Source: Pseudomonadota bacterium (GTDB taxonomy: Bacteria; Pseudomonadota; Gammaproteobacteria; Steroidobacterales; Steroidobacteraceae). From it: a DNA stretch of 8,583 nt. Shown piece after piece: positions 1 through 8,468 of the stretch; the stretch's first letter is position 1, and every line of letters begins with the position of its first letter. Location of the stretch: contig JAKAZP010000089.1 of assembly GCA_021815905.1 (NCBI GenBank), positions 1 to 8,583 of the forward strand, read 5' to 3'. The notes under the pieces were generated by a model. The model had not been told where the DNA came from, did no database searches, and saw nothing but the letters and a program-made list of their open reading frames with translations. Position numbers and translations under genes: made by a program.

Positions 1-71
1 CCACGTTGCGCGGATGGCATTCTTTTTTATACGGAGCCGCCATTGCCCGAACAAGCCGGCGGCGCTTATAG

Positions 72-1688
<1,617 letters not shown>

Positions 1689-1716
1689 CCGCTGCCGTCG
1701 GCCACGAAGCGCGGGC

Positions 1717-1737
1717 CGCCCGGCAGCGGGCCGGGCG
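1717..1737. terminator. GC hairpin between convergent genes
   Basis: CGCCCGGC at 1717-1724 pairs perfectly with GCCGGGCG at 1730-1737 across a 5-nt loop. It sits 28 nt after the O-demethylase stop and 13 nt beyond the hydrolase end on the other strand, so it could serve both transcripts. There is no T-tract on either side, so it is not a canonical intrinsic terminator. It may instead be a 3'-end stabilising hairpin. Confidence 0.4.
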
Positions 1738-1749
1738 CATCGTGTCGCC

Positions 1750-2469
1750 TCACTCGAGCTCGCCCAGCCAGCCGGCCAGCGCCGCGCTCACCTTCTCCGG
1801 CTGCTCCAGCGTCACCATGTGGCCGCTGTCCTCGATGACCTCGAGCCGCGCGCCCGGAATGATCCGGGCCATCGCCTCGTGACGGGCGAGCGGACTCCAG
1901 CCGTCCTGACGCCCGCAGAGGACCCGCGTCGGGCAGCGGATCGAGCTCAGCACGCTCTCGGCCGAGGGCCGATCGAGGAGCGCGCGGATCTGCGCCGCGA
2001 ACACCTCGGGAGTCCGGCGCTCGATCATCGCCAGAATGGATTCGATCAGGGGCGCATCCGTCAGCCGCCCGGGATGCACCATGCCCTGTACCCACTCCCG
2101 TCCCATCGCGCGCATGCCGAGCGACGAGGCGATCTCGAGCAAGTGGTGGCGCTTGGCCGCCTCGGCCTCGCCCACCGGTCCCGCCGGTCTCGCCTGGTAG
2201 CCGGTGTCGAGCAACGCGAGCCCCGTCACGCGCTGCGGGGCCGCGCGCATCACCTCGAGCGCCACACGCCCTCCCATGGAGTGCCCAGCGAGCGAGAAGC
2301 GCCCGGGCGCGCATTCGAGCACCCGGCGCGCCATCGCCGTCAGCGAATCGGCCTCGCCGTAGTCCACGACGAGGCAGTCGTGCTGGTGCGAGAGCCGGGC
2401 GATCTGCGCTTCCCACACCGCGCGGTCGCACATGAGCCCGGGCAGAAACACCACCGTGCCTCGGGTCAT
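1750..2469 (-). CDS. Alpha/beta-fold hydrolase
   Basis: The 239-aa protein is a single-domain alpha/beta hydrolase, probably cytosolic since no signal peptide is visible. An N-terminal strand and oxyanion region (FLPGLMCD, residues 8-15) precedes the nucleophile elbow GHSMGG with Ser64. Asp189 (GRQDGW) and His217 (DSGHM) complete the catalytic triad. Residues about 95-170 form a small helical cap. The layout resembles 3-oxoadipate enol-lactonase-like and general esterase relatives, but the substrate is not readable. Its ATG overlaps the TGA of the upstream ligase gene (ATGA), implying translational coupling and a shared pathway. A C-C, ester, lactone or acyl-thioester hydrolase role next to a CoA ligase is inference. 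The gene is the last of the minus-strand unit. Confidence 0.85.
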   Translation of the reverse strand: MTRGTVVFLPGLMCDRAVWEAQIARLSHQHDCLVVDYGEADSLTAMARRVLECAPGRFSLAGHSMGGRVALEVMRAAPQRVTGLALLDTGYQARPAGPVGEAEAAKRHHLLEIASSLGMRAMGREWVQGMVHPGRLTDAPLIESILAMIERRTPEVFAAQIRALLDRPSAESVLSSIRCPTRVLCGRQDGWSPLARHEAMARIIPGARLEVIEDSGHMVTLEQPEKVSAALAGWLGELE

Positions 2470-4463
2470 GGGGGCTCACGCACGAGGCGGTAATCGCGCT
2501 GCGCGGCGGCGTACTCGACGAAGACATCGAGCGCCTTGGGGTCGAGCATCGCGCTCGCGTTGGCGGCCTGTTCCGGGGCCATGCCGAGGAGAATGCGCCG
2601 CACCGGCACCTCCATCTTCTTGCCCGTGAGGGTCATGGGGATCGACGGCACCGCGATGATCTTGTCGGGCACATGTCTCGAGCTGTACTCGCGACGCAGC
2701 ACATCGCGGATCTTCGGCTCGCAGGCTTCGAGTGTGGCTCCGGGCGCGAGCTTGACGAACAGCGGCATGAAGAACCCGCCACCGGGCAGGTCGAGATTGA
2801 TGATGAGACCGTCCTCGATCTCCGGCACCGCCGCGAGCGCGCGATAGATCTCGGCCGTCCCGATGCGGATGCCGTAACGATTCAGCGTGGCGTCCGAGCG
2901 TCCGAGCACGGCACAGCCGCCGCGCGCATGGACGAGAAAGAAGTCCCCGTGACGCCAGATGCCGGGGAACTGCTCGAAGTAACTCTCGCGGTACCGGCGG
3001 CCGTCCGGATCGTTCCAGAAGCCGACGGGCATCGAGGGCAAAGGCGCCGTGATGACCAGCTCTCCGACTTCGTCGACGACGCTCTCGCCGCGATCGTTGA
3101 ATGCCGCCACCGCCACCCCGAGCGACGGCGCCTGGATTTCCCCGGCACGCACCGGGAGAGTCGGCACGCCGCCGACGAATCCGGTGCAGCAGTCGGTCCC
3201 GCCGCTGCCGTTCGCCACCCACAAGTCCTGCTTCACGTTGGCATGGAACCAGGCCATGCACCCCGGGGTGGCCGGCGAGCCGGCGAGCGAGATGCTCCTG
3301 AGACGCGACAGCGCATAGCGATCCCTGGGCACGATGCCGGCCCGCGCCATCTGCTCGACGTACGTGGGGCTCGCGCCGAGCAGGGTGGCCTCGGCGTCAT
3401 CCGCCAGCTTCCACAGGGCATCCGCGGCGGGATAGGCCGGACTGCCGTCGTAGAGGATGGGGATCGCGCCCGTGGCGAGCGTGCTCGCGAGGAAATTCCA
3501 CAGCATCCAGCCCGTGGTCGTGAAGAACAACAGCCGCTCACCGGGATGCAGGTCGAAATGAAAGGTCGCGTTCTTGCGCGTCTCGAGCAGGATTCCCCCG
3601 TGGCCGTGGACGATGGCCTTGGGAAGTCCCGTGGTGCCGGAGGAAAAGAGCGTCCAGAGCGGATGCGCGAACGGAACCTGCTCGAAGCGAAACTCATCGG
3701 CTCCGGCCGCGGATCCCTCGAGCGCCTCGCTCCAGGTGAGCGCCCCGGGCCGTGGCGCCTCGGCGTTGGGGTCGAGGTAGGGAAGGTGGATCACCTGCTG
3801 CAGGCTCGGCAACCCTGCGAGGATCCGCTCGAGCTCCGCCCGGCGCTCGAACGGCTTGCCGCCGTACCGGTAGCCGTCGATGCAGAACAGCACTTTCGGG
3901 GCGAGCTGCGCGAAGCGATCGAGCACGCCGCGCTCGCCGAAATCCGGTGAGCAGCACGCCCAGATCGCGCCGATCGCGGCGGTCGCGAGCATCGCCACCA
4001 GCGTCTGCGGGATGTTGGGCATCCAGGCGACCACCCGATCGCCGGGCCGCACCCCGAGCGCGCGCAGCCGCGTTCCGAGGATGCGCACCTGGGCGGCGAG
4101 CTCCGCCCGGCTCATCGCCTCGAGCGGGCGGCTCTCGCTCGCATGCAGCAGCGCGATGCCGTCCCCTCGGTCCCGCAGCAGCACGCTCTCGGCGTAATTG
4201 AGACGCGCGCCGGGGAACCATTCCGCCCCGGGCATGCCCCGGTGGCCGAGCACTCTCGCGGGAGAAGAGGAGGCCTTGATCCCGAAGTAGTCCCAGAGCG
4301 CGCCCCAGAACGCCTCGAGATCCTCGACCGACCACCGCCACAGCTCTGCGTAGCTCGCGAACGACAGGCCGCGCTCGCGCTCGAGCCAGCGCCCGAAGGC
4401 GGTCAGGTTCGCCTGCTCGATGCGCTCGGCGCCAGGTGTCCAGAGTATTTCGCCTGCCTCCAC
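2466..4463 (-). CDS. aacS: Acetoacetyl-CoA synthetase (acetoacetate-CoA ligase) family
   Basis: This 665-aa adenylate-forming enzyme has the length and N-terminus (LWTP..ERI..ANLTAF) usual for acetoacetate-CoA ligases, which convert acetoacetate, ATP and CoA to acetoacetyl-CoA in the cytosol. An ACAS_N-like segment spans about 38-95. The ATP-binding loop TLFSSGTTGLPK is at 271-282, NGSGGTDC at 418-425, and WRHGDF with the ribose-binding Asp507 at 503-508. The hinge block GRSDATLNRYGIRIG is at 521-535, and TGKKMEVP carries the catalytic Lys615 near the C-terminus. No key motif is missing. The start is GTG at 4463; TGAGG lies 10 nt upstream on the coding strand, and the resulting N-terminus fits the family. 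The gene follows the receptor gene by 75 bp with no strong terminator between them, and overlaps the hydrolase start. A longer or aromatic 3-oxo acid as true substrate cannot be excluded. Confidence 0.9.
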   Translation of the reverse strand: MEAGEILWTPGAERIEQANLTAFGRWLERERGLSFASYAELWRWSVEDLEAFWGALWDYFGIKASSSPARVLGHRGMPGAEWFPGARLNYAESVLLRDRGDGIALLHASESRPLEAMSRAELAAQVRILGTRLRALGVRPGDRVVAWMPNIPQTLVAMLATAAIGAIWACCSPDFGERGVLDRFAQLAPKVLFCIDGYRYGGKPFERRAELERILAGLPSLQQVIHLPYLDPNAEAPRPGALTWSEALEGSAAGADEFRFEQVPFAHPLWTLFSSGTTGLPKAIVHGHGGILLETRKNATFHFDLHPGERLLFFTTTGWMLWNFLASTLATGAIPILYDGSPAYPAADALWKLADDAEATLLGASPTYVEQMARAGIVPRDRYALSRLRSISLAGSPATPGCMAWFHANVKQDLWVANGSGGTDCCTGFVGGVPTLPVRAGEIQAPSLGVAVAAFNDRGESVVDEVGELVITAPLPSMPVGFWNDPDGRRYRESYFEQFPGIWRHGDFFLVHARGGCAVLGRSDATLNRYGIRIGTAEIYRALAAVPEIEDGLIINLDLPGGGFFMPLFVKLAPGATLEACEPKIRDVLRREYSSRHVPDKIIAVPSIPMTLTGKKMEVPVRRILLGMAPEQAANASAMLDPKALDVFVEYAAAQRDYRLVREPP

Positions 4464-4538
4464 GCGCCACGGGCCTCACATGAGAACGGGCCGCCCGATC
4501 ATGCCGATCGAGCGACCCGGCACGTCGATGAGCCGATT
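4464..4538 (-). other. Short spacer between receptor and ligase genes
   Basis: This 75-bp gap contains the ligase Shine-Dalgarno sequence (TGAGG, 4478-4474 on the minus strand). It also has only weak dyads, such as 5-bp CGATC/GATCG arms at 4496-4510. There is no T-tract and no promoter I would trust, which favours read-through from the receptor gene into the ligase gene. Confidence 0.4.
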
Positions 4539-7250
4539 CTACTCGCCCATCCGCAGGCGCAGCGTGAGATACCACTCCCGCGGCGGGTTGTAATAGGCGT
4601 CGATGAAGCCTGCGGCGTAGTTGGGCTGCCCCGAGGTGATGTAGCGGTCATTGGTGAGATTGGTGCCACCGACCGCGACGTCGTACTCACCGGAGGGCGA
4701 CACGTAGTGCACGGAGGCATCCAGAACGCGCGTGACCGGACGCCACATCTGCGGCGTGTTCAACGAGTCGTTGAACATGCTCGTGATGTAGCTGAAGACC
4801 GGAATGAACCGCAGCTGCGCCTGGTTCGCCAGCATGAATGTGTAGACCGGATCGAAGGTGAACTTCCACCGCGGGGTCTTCGGGAGCCTCGCCTCGAGCG
4901 GCGAGCCGCCGAGGCTGATGCTGCAGCCGGCCAGCGCTCCGCCCGGACAGACCGTCGTGCCGTCGGGCAACGCGTATTCGGGGAGATTGGCCGCGGGGTT
5001 CACGTAGGTGTAATAGGCGTCGAGGTACGCCGCCGAGCCGTTCAGCTCGAGCCCCGTGTCGCCCACCAGCGACTGCTCCTCGATCTCCCAGCCGAGGATC
5101 TTGGCATTGCCGGCGTTGACGAGAGTGGGCGATGCGCCATGCTGCACGTTGAGCTGGATGGCGTCGAAATTCGTGTCGAACACGTCGGTGTCCACGATCA
5201 GGTGCCGGTTGAACCACGAGGACTTCAGTCCCAGCTCCCAGGCCTTGGAGGTCTCCGGCCCGTATTCGGCCTGTTTCGGCGAGGTGATGGGAGCGGAAAC
5301 GCGGGTCGTCCATCCGCCGGCCATGAATCCCTTGCTCCAGCTCGCGTACGCCATGACATTGTCGTTGAAGTGGTACTGGATGCCGAGGGTCGGGTCGAAG
5401 ATGTGCCATTGCTGGCTGTCGGGAATTCCGGGGATGTAACGCAGGAACGGCTGCCCGGTGATGATCGGAAAGAGGGTGGATCCGAGGGGGAAGGAGTTCA
5501 GGTCGCTCTGACCGGCGAGGAAGTACGCCTGCGCGTCGGTATAGCGGCCGCCGACCGTGAATCCCCAGTGCGCGGTCGGGTTGTAGTCCGCATGAAAGTA
5601 CGCGGCGTAATTCACGTTCTGCGCATCGTTCGCCACGTCGTATACGGACAGTATCCCCTCGAACGGCACGTAGTCGTGCACGTAGCCGGTCTCCTTGAAG
5701 TAGTACAGTCCGGTGACGTACGAGAGCTCATCGTGCAGCGCCCGCCCGAGGAGCTGGAACTCCTGCGAGATCTGCGACTGGTGCTGATGGTCGGCCACCT
5801 GGAACATCGTCTCGGGGGTGCCGTCGAGCTCGGTGCCGATCTGCCAGCGCAGCTGCCGATAGCCGGTGATCGACTTCAGGCGCATCAGATCGTTGATCTC
5901 GTAATCGCCGGTCACCGAGAATCCGAACACATCGTTGCGCGCGAAGTTCGGTCCGTAACCGTAGGTCGTATCGATGTTGCCCGTCTGGTTGGCGGCGCCG
6001 CTGAGATAGATCCGGGGGGCGCTGGTGCCGAGATAGGCCGTGCCCGGATGATTGTTGTAGTTGAACGGTCCGGGCGGGCCGCCGACGTATCCCGCCCCGA
6101 GGAGCGGCGCGCCGCCGATCGAGATCCCCGGCACGTGCGCACGCGGCTGCGAGCAGACGCCCCCGAACAGCGCGTTGTTCTGCGAGCCGACGGGGAAGAT
6201 CGAACCCACCCCGGGCACGGTGGTCGCCGCCGCGATCGCCCCCGGGAGGCTCGCGGCGTTGTTGCCGATGCACAGGTTGTAGAGCGTGGAGAACGTGGAT
6301 GCGAGCAGATTGCCCGAGAAGGTCCCCACCACGACGTTCGGCAGAGCGGTCTGGTTCTCGTGGCTCCAGTCCCCGGTGACGGTGAATTTCAGCTTGTCGG
6401 TCGCGAACCACAGCACTTTCGAGCGCACGGTGGTGACTCCCGTGCCGCCGTAGCTGCCGCCGCCCGTCGTATAGTCGGAAGGCTCGGCATAGGCGGTCGG
6501 GGAGTCGACCGCGAACGGTGTCTGGGCGTAGGGCGAGTTGGCCGGGTACGGGATGACGCGCTGCCAGCCGTTCTGATTCTGAGTGCCCACCGTGATGCTC
6601 GAGAGGAGCTTGTGCGGGATGATCGGGATGTCGGCGGTGAAGGCCACGTCGCGCCGGTCGAAGCTGCCGCCGGTGACCTCGCCGATGAAGCGCGCCTTCT
6701 CCCCGGGCGTGTGCGTGACGATGTTGATGGCGCCCCCGATCGTGTTGGCGCCGAACAGCGTTCCCTGTGGACCCTTCAGGATCTCCACCCGATCCACGTC
6801 GAGCAGATCGATGTTCGCGCCCACGGTGCGCGCCAGGTAGACCCCATCGAGATACACGCCGACCGCGGGATTGATGTTGATCGCGAAGTCGCTCTGGCCG
6901 ATGCCGCGGATGGAGGCCGAGAGCACCGAGCTGTCCCCGGAGAACGGCGATCCGGCATCGAGCGTCACACCGGGGGTCTGTGCGGAGAGCTGGGCCAGGT
7001 TGGTCACGCCCTGCTCGTGCAGCTGCCGGCTGGTGAAGGCGGTAATGGCGATCGGCACCGTCTGGATGTTCTGCTGGCGCTTCTGCGCCGTCACGATCAC
7101 TTCCTGCAGCCGTGGAGCCTCCTGCGAATCGCGCCGAGGCGGCGCCTGTTGCCCTTCAGCCACACTGACGCCCCCGCCGAGCGTCAGACCCAGGGCGCAG
7201 AGAATCAGGGGCCGAACCGTTCCCGGCCACGGATGTTGCTTGGGATTCAT
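4539..7250 (-). CDS. TonB-dependent outer-membrane receptor
   Basis: The 903-aa product is a complete TonB-dependent transporter that would import a ligand across the outer membrane using TonB/ExbBD energy. A signal peptide covers about 1-31 (hydrophobic core LILCALGLTLGG, likely cleavage after SVA). A TonB-box-like LQEVIVTAQKR lies at 48-58. The plug domain spans about 62-182, with RGIGQSD, VYLDGVYLAR and DRVEILKGPQGTLFGANTIGGAINI-type blocks. The rest is a 22-strand-type barrel including ASWSKGFMAGGW (636-647) and YGPETSKAWELGLKSS (663-678), ending in NPPREWYLTLRLR. At 903 aa it exceeds the 700-800 aa usual for siderophore receptors, because of long Gly/Pro-rich extracellular loops (about 230-440). 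Cys pairs 327/366 and 768/776 could form loop disulfides. No FecA-type signalling extension is present. AAGGGGGG precedes the ATG by 7 nt. The ligand is unknown; location beside catabolic genes suggests a carbon substrate rather than iron. Confidence 0.93.
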   Translation of the reverse strand: MNPKQHPWPGTVRPLILCALGLTLGGGVSVAEGQQAPPRRDSQEAPRLQEVIVTAQKRQQNIQTVPIAITAFTSRQLHEQGVTNLAQLSAQTPGVTLDAGSPFSGDSSVLSASIRGIGQSDFAININPAVGVYLDGVYLARTVGANIDLLDVDRVEILKGPQGTLFGANTIGGAINIVTHTPGEKARFIGEVTGGSFDRRDVAFTADIPIIPHKLLSSITVGTQNQNGWQRVIPYPANSPYAQTPFAVDSPTAYAEPSDYTTGGGSYGGTGVTTVRSKVLWFATDKLKFTVTGDWSHENQTALPNVVVGTFSGNLLASTFSTLYNLCIGNNAASLPGAIAAATTVPGVGSIFPVGSQNNALFGGVCSQPRAHVPGISIGGAPLLGAGYVGGPPGPFNYNNHPGTAYLGTSAPRIYLSGAANQTGNIDTTYGYGPNFARNDVFGFSVTGDYEINDLMRLKSITGYRQLRWQIGTELDGTPETMFQVADHQHQSQISQEFQLLGRALHDELSYVTGLYYFKETGYVHDYVPFEGILSVYDVANDAQNVNYAAYFHADYNPTAHWGFTVGGRYTDAQAYFLAGQSDLNSFPLGSTLFPIITGQPFLRYIPGIPDSQQWHIFDPTLGIQYHFNDNVMAYASWSKGFMAGGWTTRVSAPITSPKQAEYGPETSKAWELGLKSSWFNRHLIVDTDVFDTNFDAIQLNVQHGASPTLVNAGNAKILGWEIEEQSLVGDTGLELNGSAAYLDAYYTYVNPAANLPEYALPDGTTVCPGGALAGCSISLGGSPLEARLPKTPRWKFTFDPVYTFMLANQAQLRFIPVFSYITSMFNDSLNTPQMWRPVTRVLDASVHYVSPSGEYDVAVGGTNLTNDRYITSGQPNYAAGFIDAYYNPPREWYLTLRLRMGE

Positions 7251-7315
7251 GAGCGTGCCCCCCTTCTCATCGTGCGGACAAGCGTAGCGCCCGGGCCACG
7301 AAGGCCGCCCAGATC

Positions 7316-7354
7316 ACAGCGCAAGACTTCTGAACCGACAGCGCAAGGGTCCTG
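7316..7354. promoter_or_regulatory. Tandem 17-bp direct repeat, candidate AraC-family binding site
   Basis: ACAGCGCAAGACTTCTG at 7316-7332 is repeated as ACAGCGCAAGGGTCCTG at 7338-7354. The match is 14/17, including an exact 10-bp core, with a start-to-start period of 22 bp. Two direct half-sites about two helical turns apart are the known geometry of AraC-type operators such as araI1-I2. The site starts 65 bp before the receptor start codon and ends 109 bp before the regulator's own start. The adjacent AraC-family gene is the obvious candidate ligand. Confidence 0.6.
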
Positions 7355-7438
7355 CGCCGGGCGCCGGTCCCGGGGCGGCACGGGCGCCGGCGGGATCCGG
7401 CCGGACATTGCGCCGCGTCCTTCGACGAGGCAGCATGC

Positions 7439-7455
7439 GGGCAGGTAACCTGCCC
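7439..7455. promoter_or_regulatory. Palindrome overlapping the regulator's translation initiation region
   Basis: GGGCAGGTAACCTGCCC has 8-bp perfect arms around a single central A, or a 7-bp stem with a TAA triloop if folded as RNA. It ends 8 nt before the ATG at 7464. It contains an AGG that could act as Shine-Dalgarno, and the only other purine-rich candidate is AGG at 7456-7458. The centre also supplies an in-frame TAA, so translation cannot start further upstream. It may be an operator or an mRNA hairpin limiting regulator translation. Confidence 0.45.
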
Positions 7456-7463
7456 AGGCCACC

Positions 7464-8468
7464 ATGGGGGATAGACTCCAACCCGTCCCGGCTCGCCACT
7501 GGTCGACGGATGAGGCCGCCGACCGGCCCTTCTCGTACTGGGTGGAGACGGTGTGCGACCGTTTCCTGGAGCTCGACATCGACTCCCCGGTGCGGGAGCG
7601 CTTTCGTGCGCGGCTCGACCAGACCGGGCTCGGGCCTGCGACCGCCAACTGGCTGAGCGCGGATGCCCAGCGGGTGCGGCGCACACGCGCCAAGATCGCC
7701 CGCGCTCATTCGAGCTTCCTGCTGATGCAGCTGCGGTCCGGGCGGGTTCTCGTCCGGCAGGCCGGATGCATCACACCGCTGTATCCCGGGGAATGCGTTC
7801 TTCTCGATGGCTCCCAGCCTTACGAGGTCGAATGTCCGGAACCGACCCGCTCATGCGTGCTGCAGCTGACCGATGAGTGGCTCAGACGCTGGATCAAGGC
7901 GCCGGAGCACGTGGCGCCGCGGCATTTCGCCGGCTTGGGCTGGAGCCGGGCCCTCTGCGCGGCGGTGGCCAGTCTCGACATCGACGGCTGCGACCACCTG
8001 GCGCTGCCCCGCGAGCAGGTTGCCGATCACATCGCTGCGCTCCTCGCTCTGGCGCTGGGCCCCAAGCCGCGGGAGCTCTCCGGTGACCGGCGCCTGTGGG
8101 AGCGCCTGATGCGCACCGTGCGCACCATTCTTTCGGACCCCGGTCTTACTCCGGCCGCGGTCGCCGCGGAGCATCACATCTCCGTGCGGACCCTGCATTA
8201 CGCCTTCGCCGCGGCCGGCTCGACCTTCGTCGGGGAGTTGATGCGGGCCCGGCTCGAGCGGGCGCGGGAGCTGCTGGCCGATCCTCGGCTGCGGGACGTC
8301 CCGATCATCGAGGTGGCGTCCCGCTGTGGATTCACCGACTCCAGCCATTTCGCGCGCCGCTTCCGGCGTCAGTTCACGGTGGCGCCGCTCGCCTTCCGCC
8401 GCGCAGCCCTCGGGCGCCGTCCCGCCCCGAGGGGCGGGCGACTCAGGCGGTTGCCGCCTCGGGTATGA
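7464..8468 (+). CDS. AraC-family transcriptional regulator
   Basis: This 334-aa DNA-binding protein has an N-terminal AraC-binding-like sensor domain (about 20-195, starting FSYWVETVCDRFLELDI) of the type found in regulators of aromatic and other catabolic genes. A C-terminal double helix-turn-helix follows. The first HTH lies at about 229-255 (LTPAAVAAEHHISVRTLHYAF), and the second at 279-313 with the family signature IIEVASRCGFTDSSHFARRFRRQF. An Arg/Pro-rich tail of about 20 residues follows the HTH. The ATG at 7464 is the first start after an in-frame TAA at 7446 and gives a normal N-terminus. The gene is divergent from the receptor gene, with a direct-repeat site between them that it probably binds. 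Its effector is unknown. Its 3' end overlaps a convergent gene by 26 bp. Confidence 0.92.
   Translation: MGDRLQPVPARHWSTDEAADRPFSYWVETVCDRFLELDIDSPVRERFRARLDQTGLGPATANWLSADAQRVRRTRAKIARAHSSFLLMQLRSGRVLVRQAGCITPLYPGECVLLDGSQPYEVECPEPTRSCVLQLTDEWLRRWIKAPEHVAPRHFAGLGWSRALCAAVASLDIDGCDHLALPREQVADHIAALLALALGPKPRELSGDRRLWERLMRTVRTILSDPGLTPAAVAAEHHISVRTLHYAFAAAGSTFVGELMRARLERARELLADPRLRDVPIIEVASRCGFTDSSHFARRFRRQFTVAPLAFRRAALGRRPAPRGGRLRRLPPRV
8421..8438 (-). terminator. GC hairpin inside the regulator's 3' end, just past the convergent gene
   Basis: CCCGCCCC-GA-GGGGCGGG is a perfect inverted repeat with 8-bp arms, or a 7-bp stem with a CGAG loop. On the minus strand it begins 4 nt after the stop codon of the gene ending at 8443, a normal terminator position. 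No T-tract follows. On the plus strand it lies inside codons of the regulator's Pro/Arg/Gly-rich tail, so the terminator reading applies to the minus-strand transcript. Confidence 0.4.

Larger units (their letters stand above)
7251..7463. promoter_or_regulatory. Divergent receptor/regulator control region
   Basis: This 213-bp gap must hold promoters for both divergent genes. On the minus strand TACGCT (7286-7281) is a possible -10 for the receptor gene, with no acceptable -35 17 bp upstream, as expected of an activator-dependent promoter. On the plus strand TTGCGC (7408-7413) with CAGCAT (7431-7436) is a very weak match for the regulator gene. The stretch 7354-7390 contains three copies of GCGCCGG, two of them in tandem. 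The direct repeat and palindrome are listed separately. No Fur-box-like sequence was seen. Confidence 0.5.

Noticed and set aside
20..63. T-run with nearby GCCGCC/GGCGGC arms as an intrinsic terminator
   Set aside because: The T-run lies before the arms on the plus strand and reads as A on the minus strand after them, so the order is wrong for either strand. The loop would be 16 nt with a 6-bp stem.
3309..3329. A further ACAGCGCA match inside the ligase gene as an extra AraC half-site
   Set aside because: Only the first 8 bases agree, it is single, and it lies in well-conserved coding sequence.
2673..3950. A 425-codon plus-strand open frame opposite the ligase gene
   Set aside because: It is antisense to a complete adenylate-forming enzyme with all motifs, and shows no domain of its own.
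7354..7390. Three GCGCCGG copies as a regulatory repeat
   Set aside because: The spacing is irregular (two adjacent, one 17 bp on), and such words are common in GC-rich DNA. No match to a known site geometry was seen.
4143..7448. A 1101-codon open frame on the plus strand opposite the receptor gene
   Set aside because: It is antisense to a clear receptor gene, has Arg/Val/Gly/Asp-rich low-information sequence with no recognisable domain, and continues across the end of the ligase gene. Long antisense frames are expected in GC-rich DNA with strong third-position bias.
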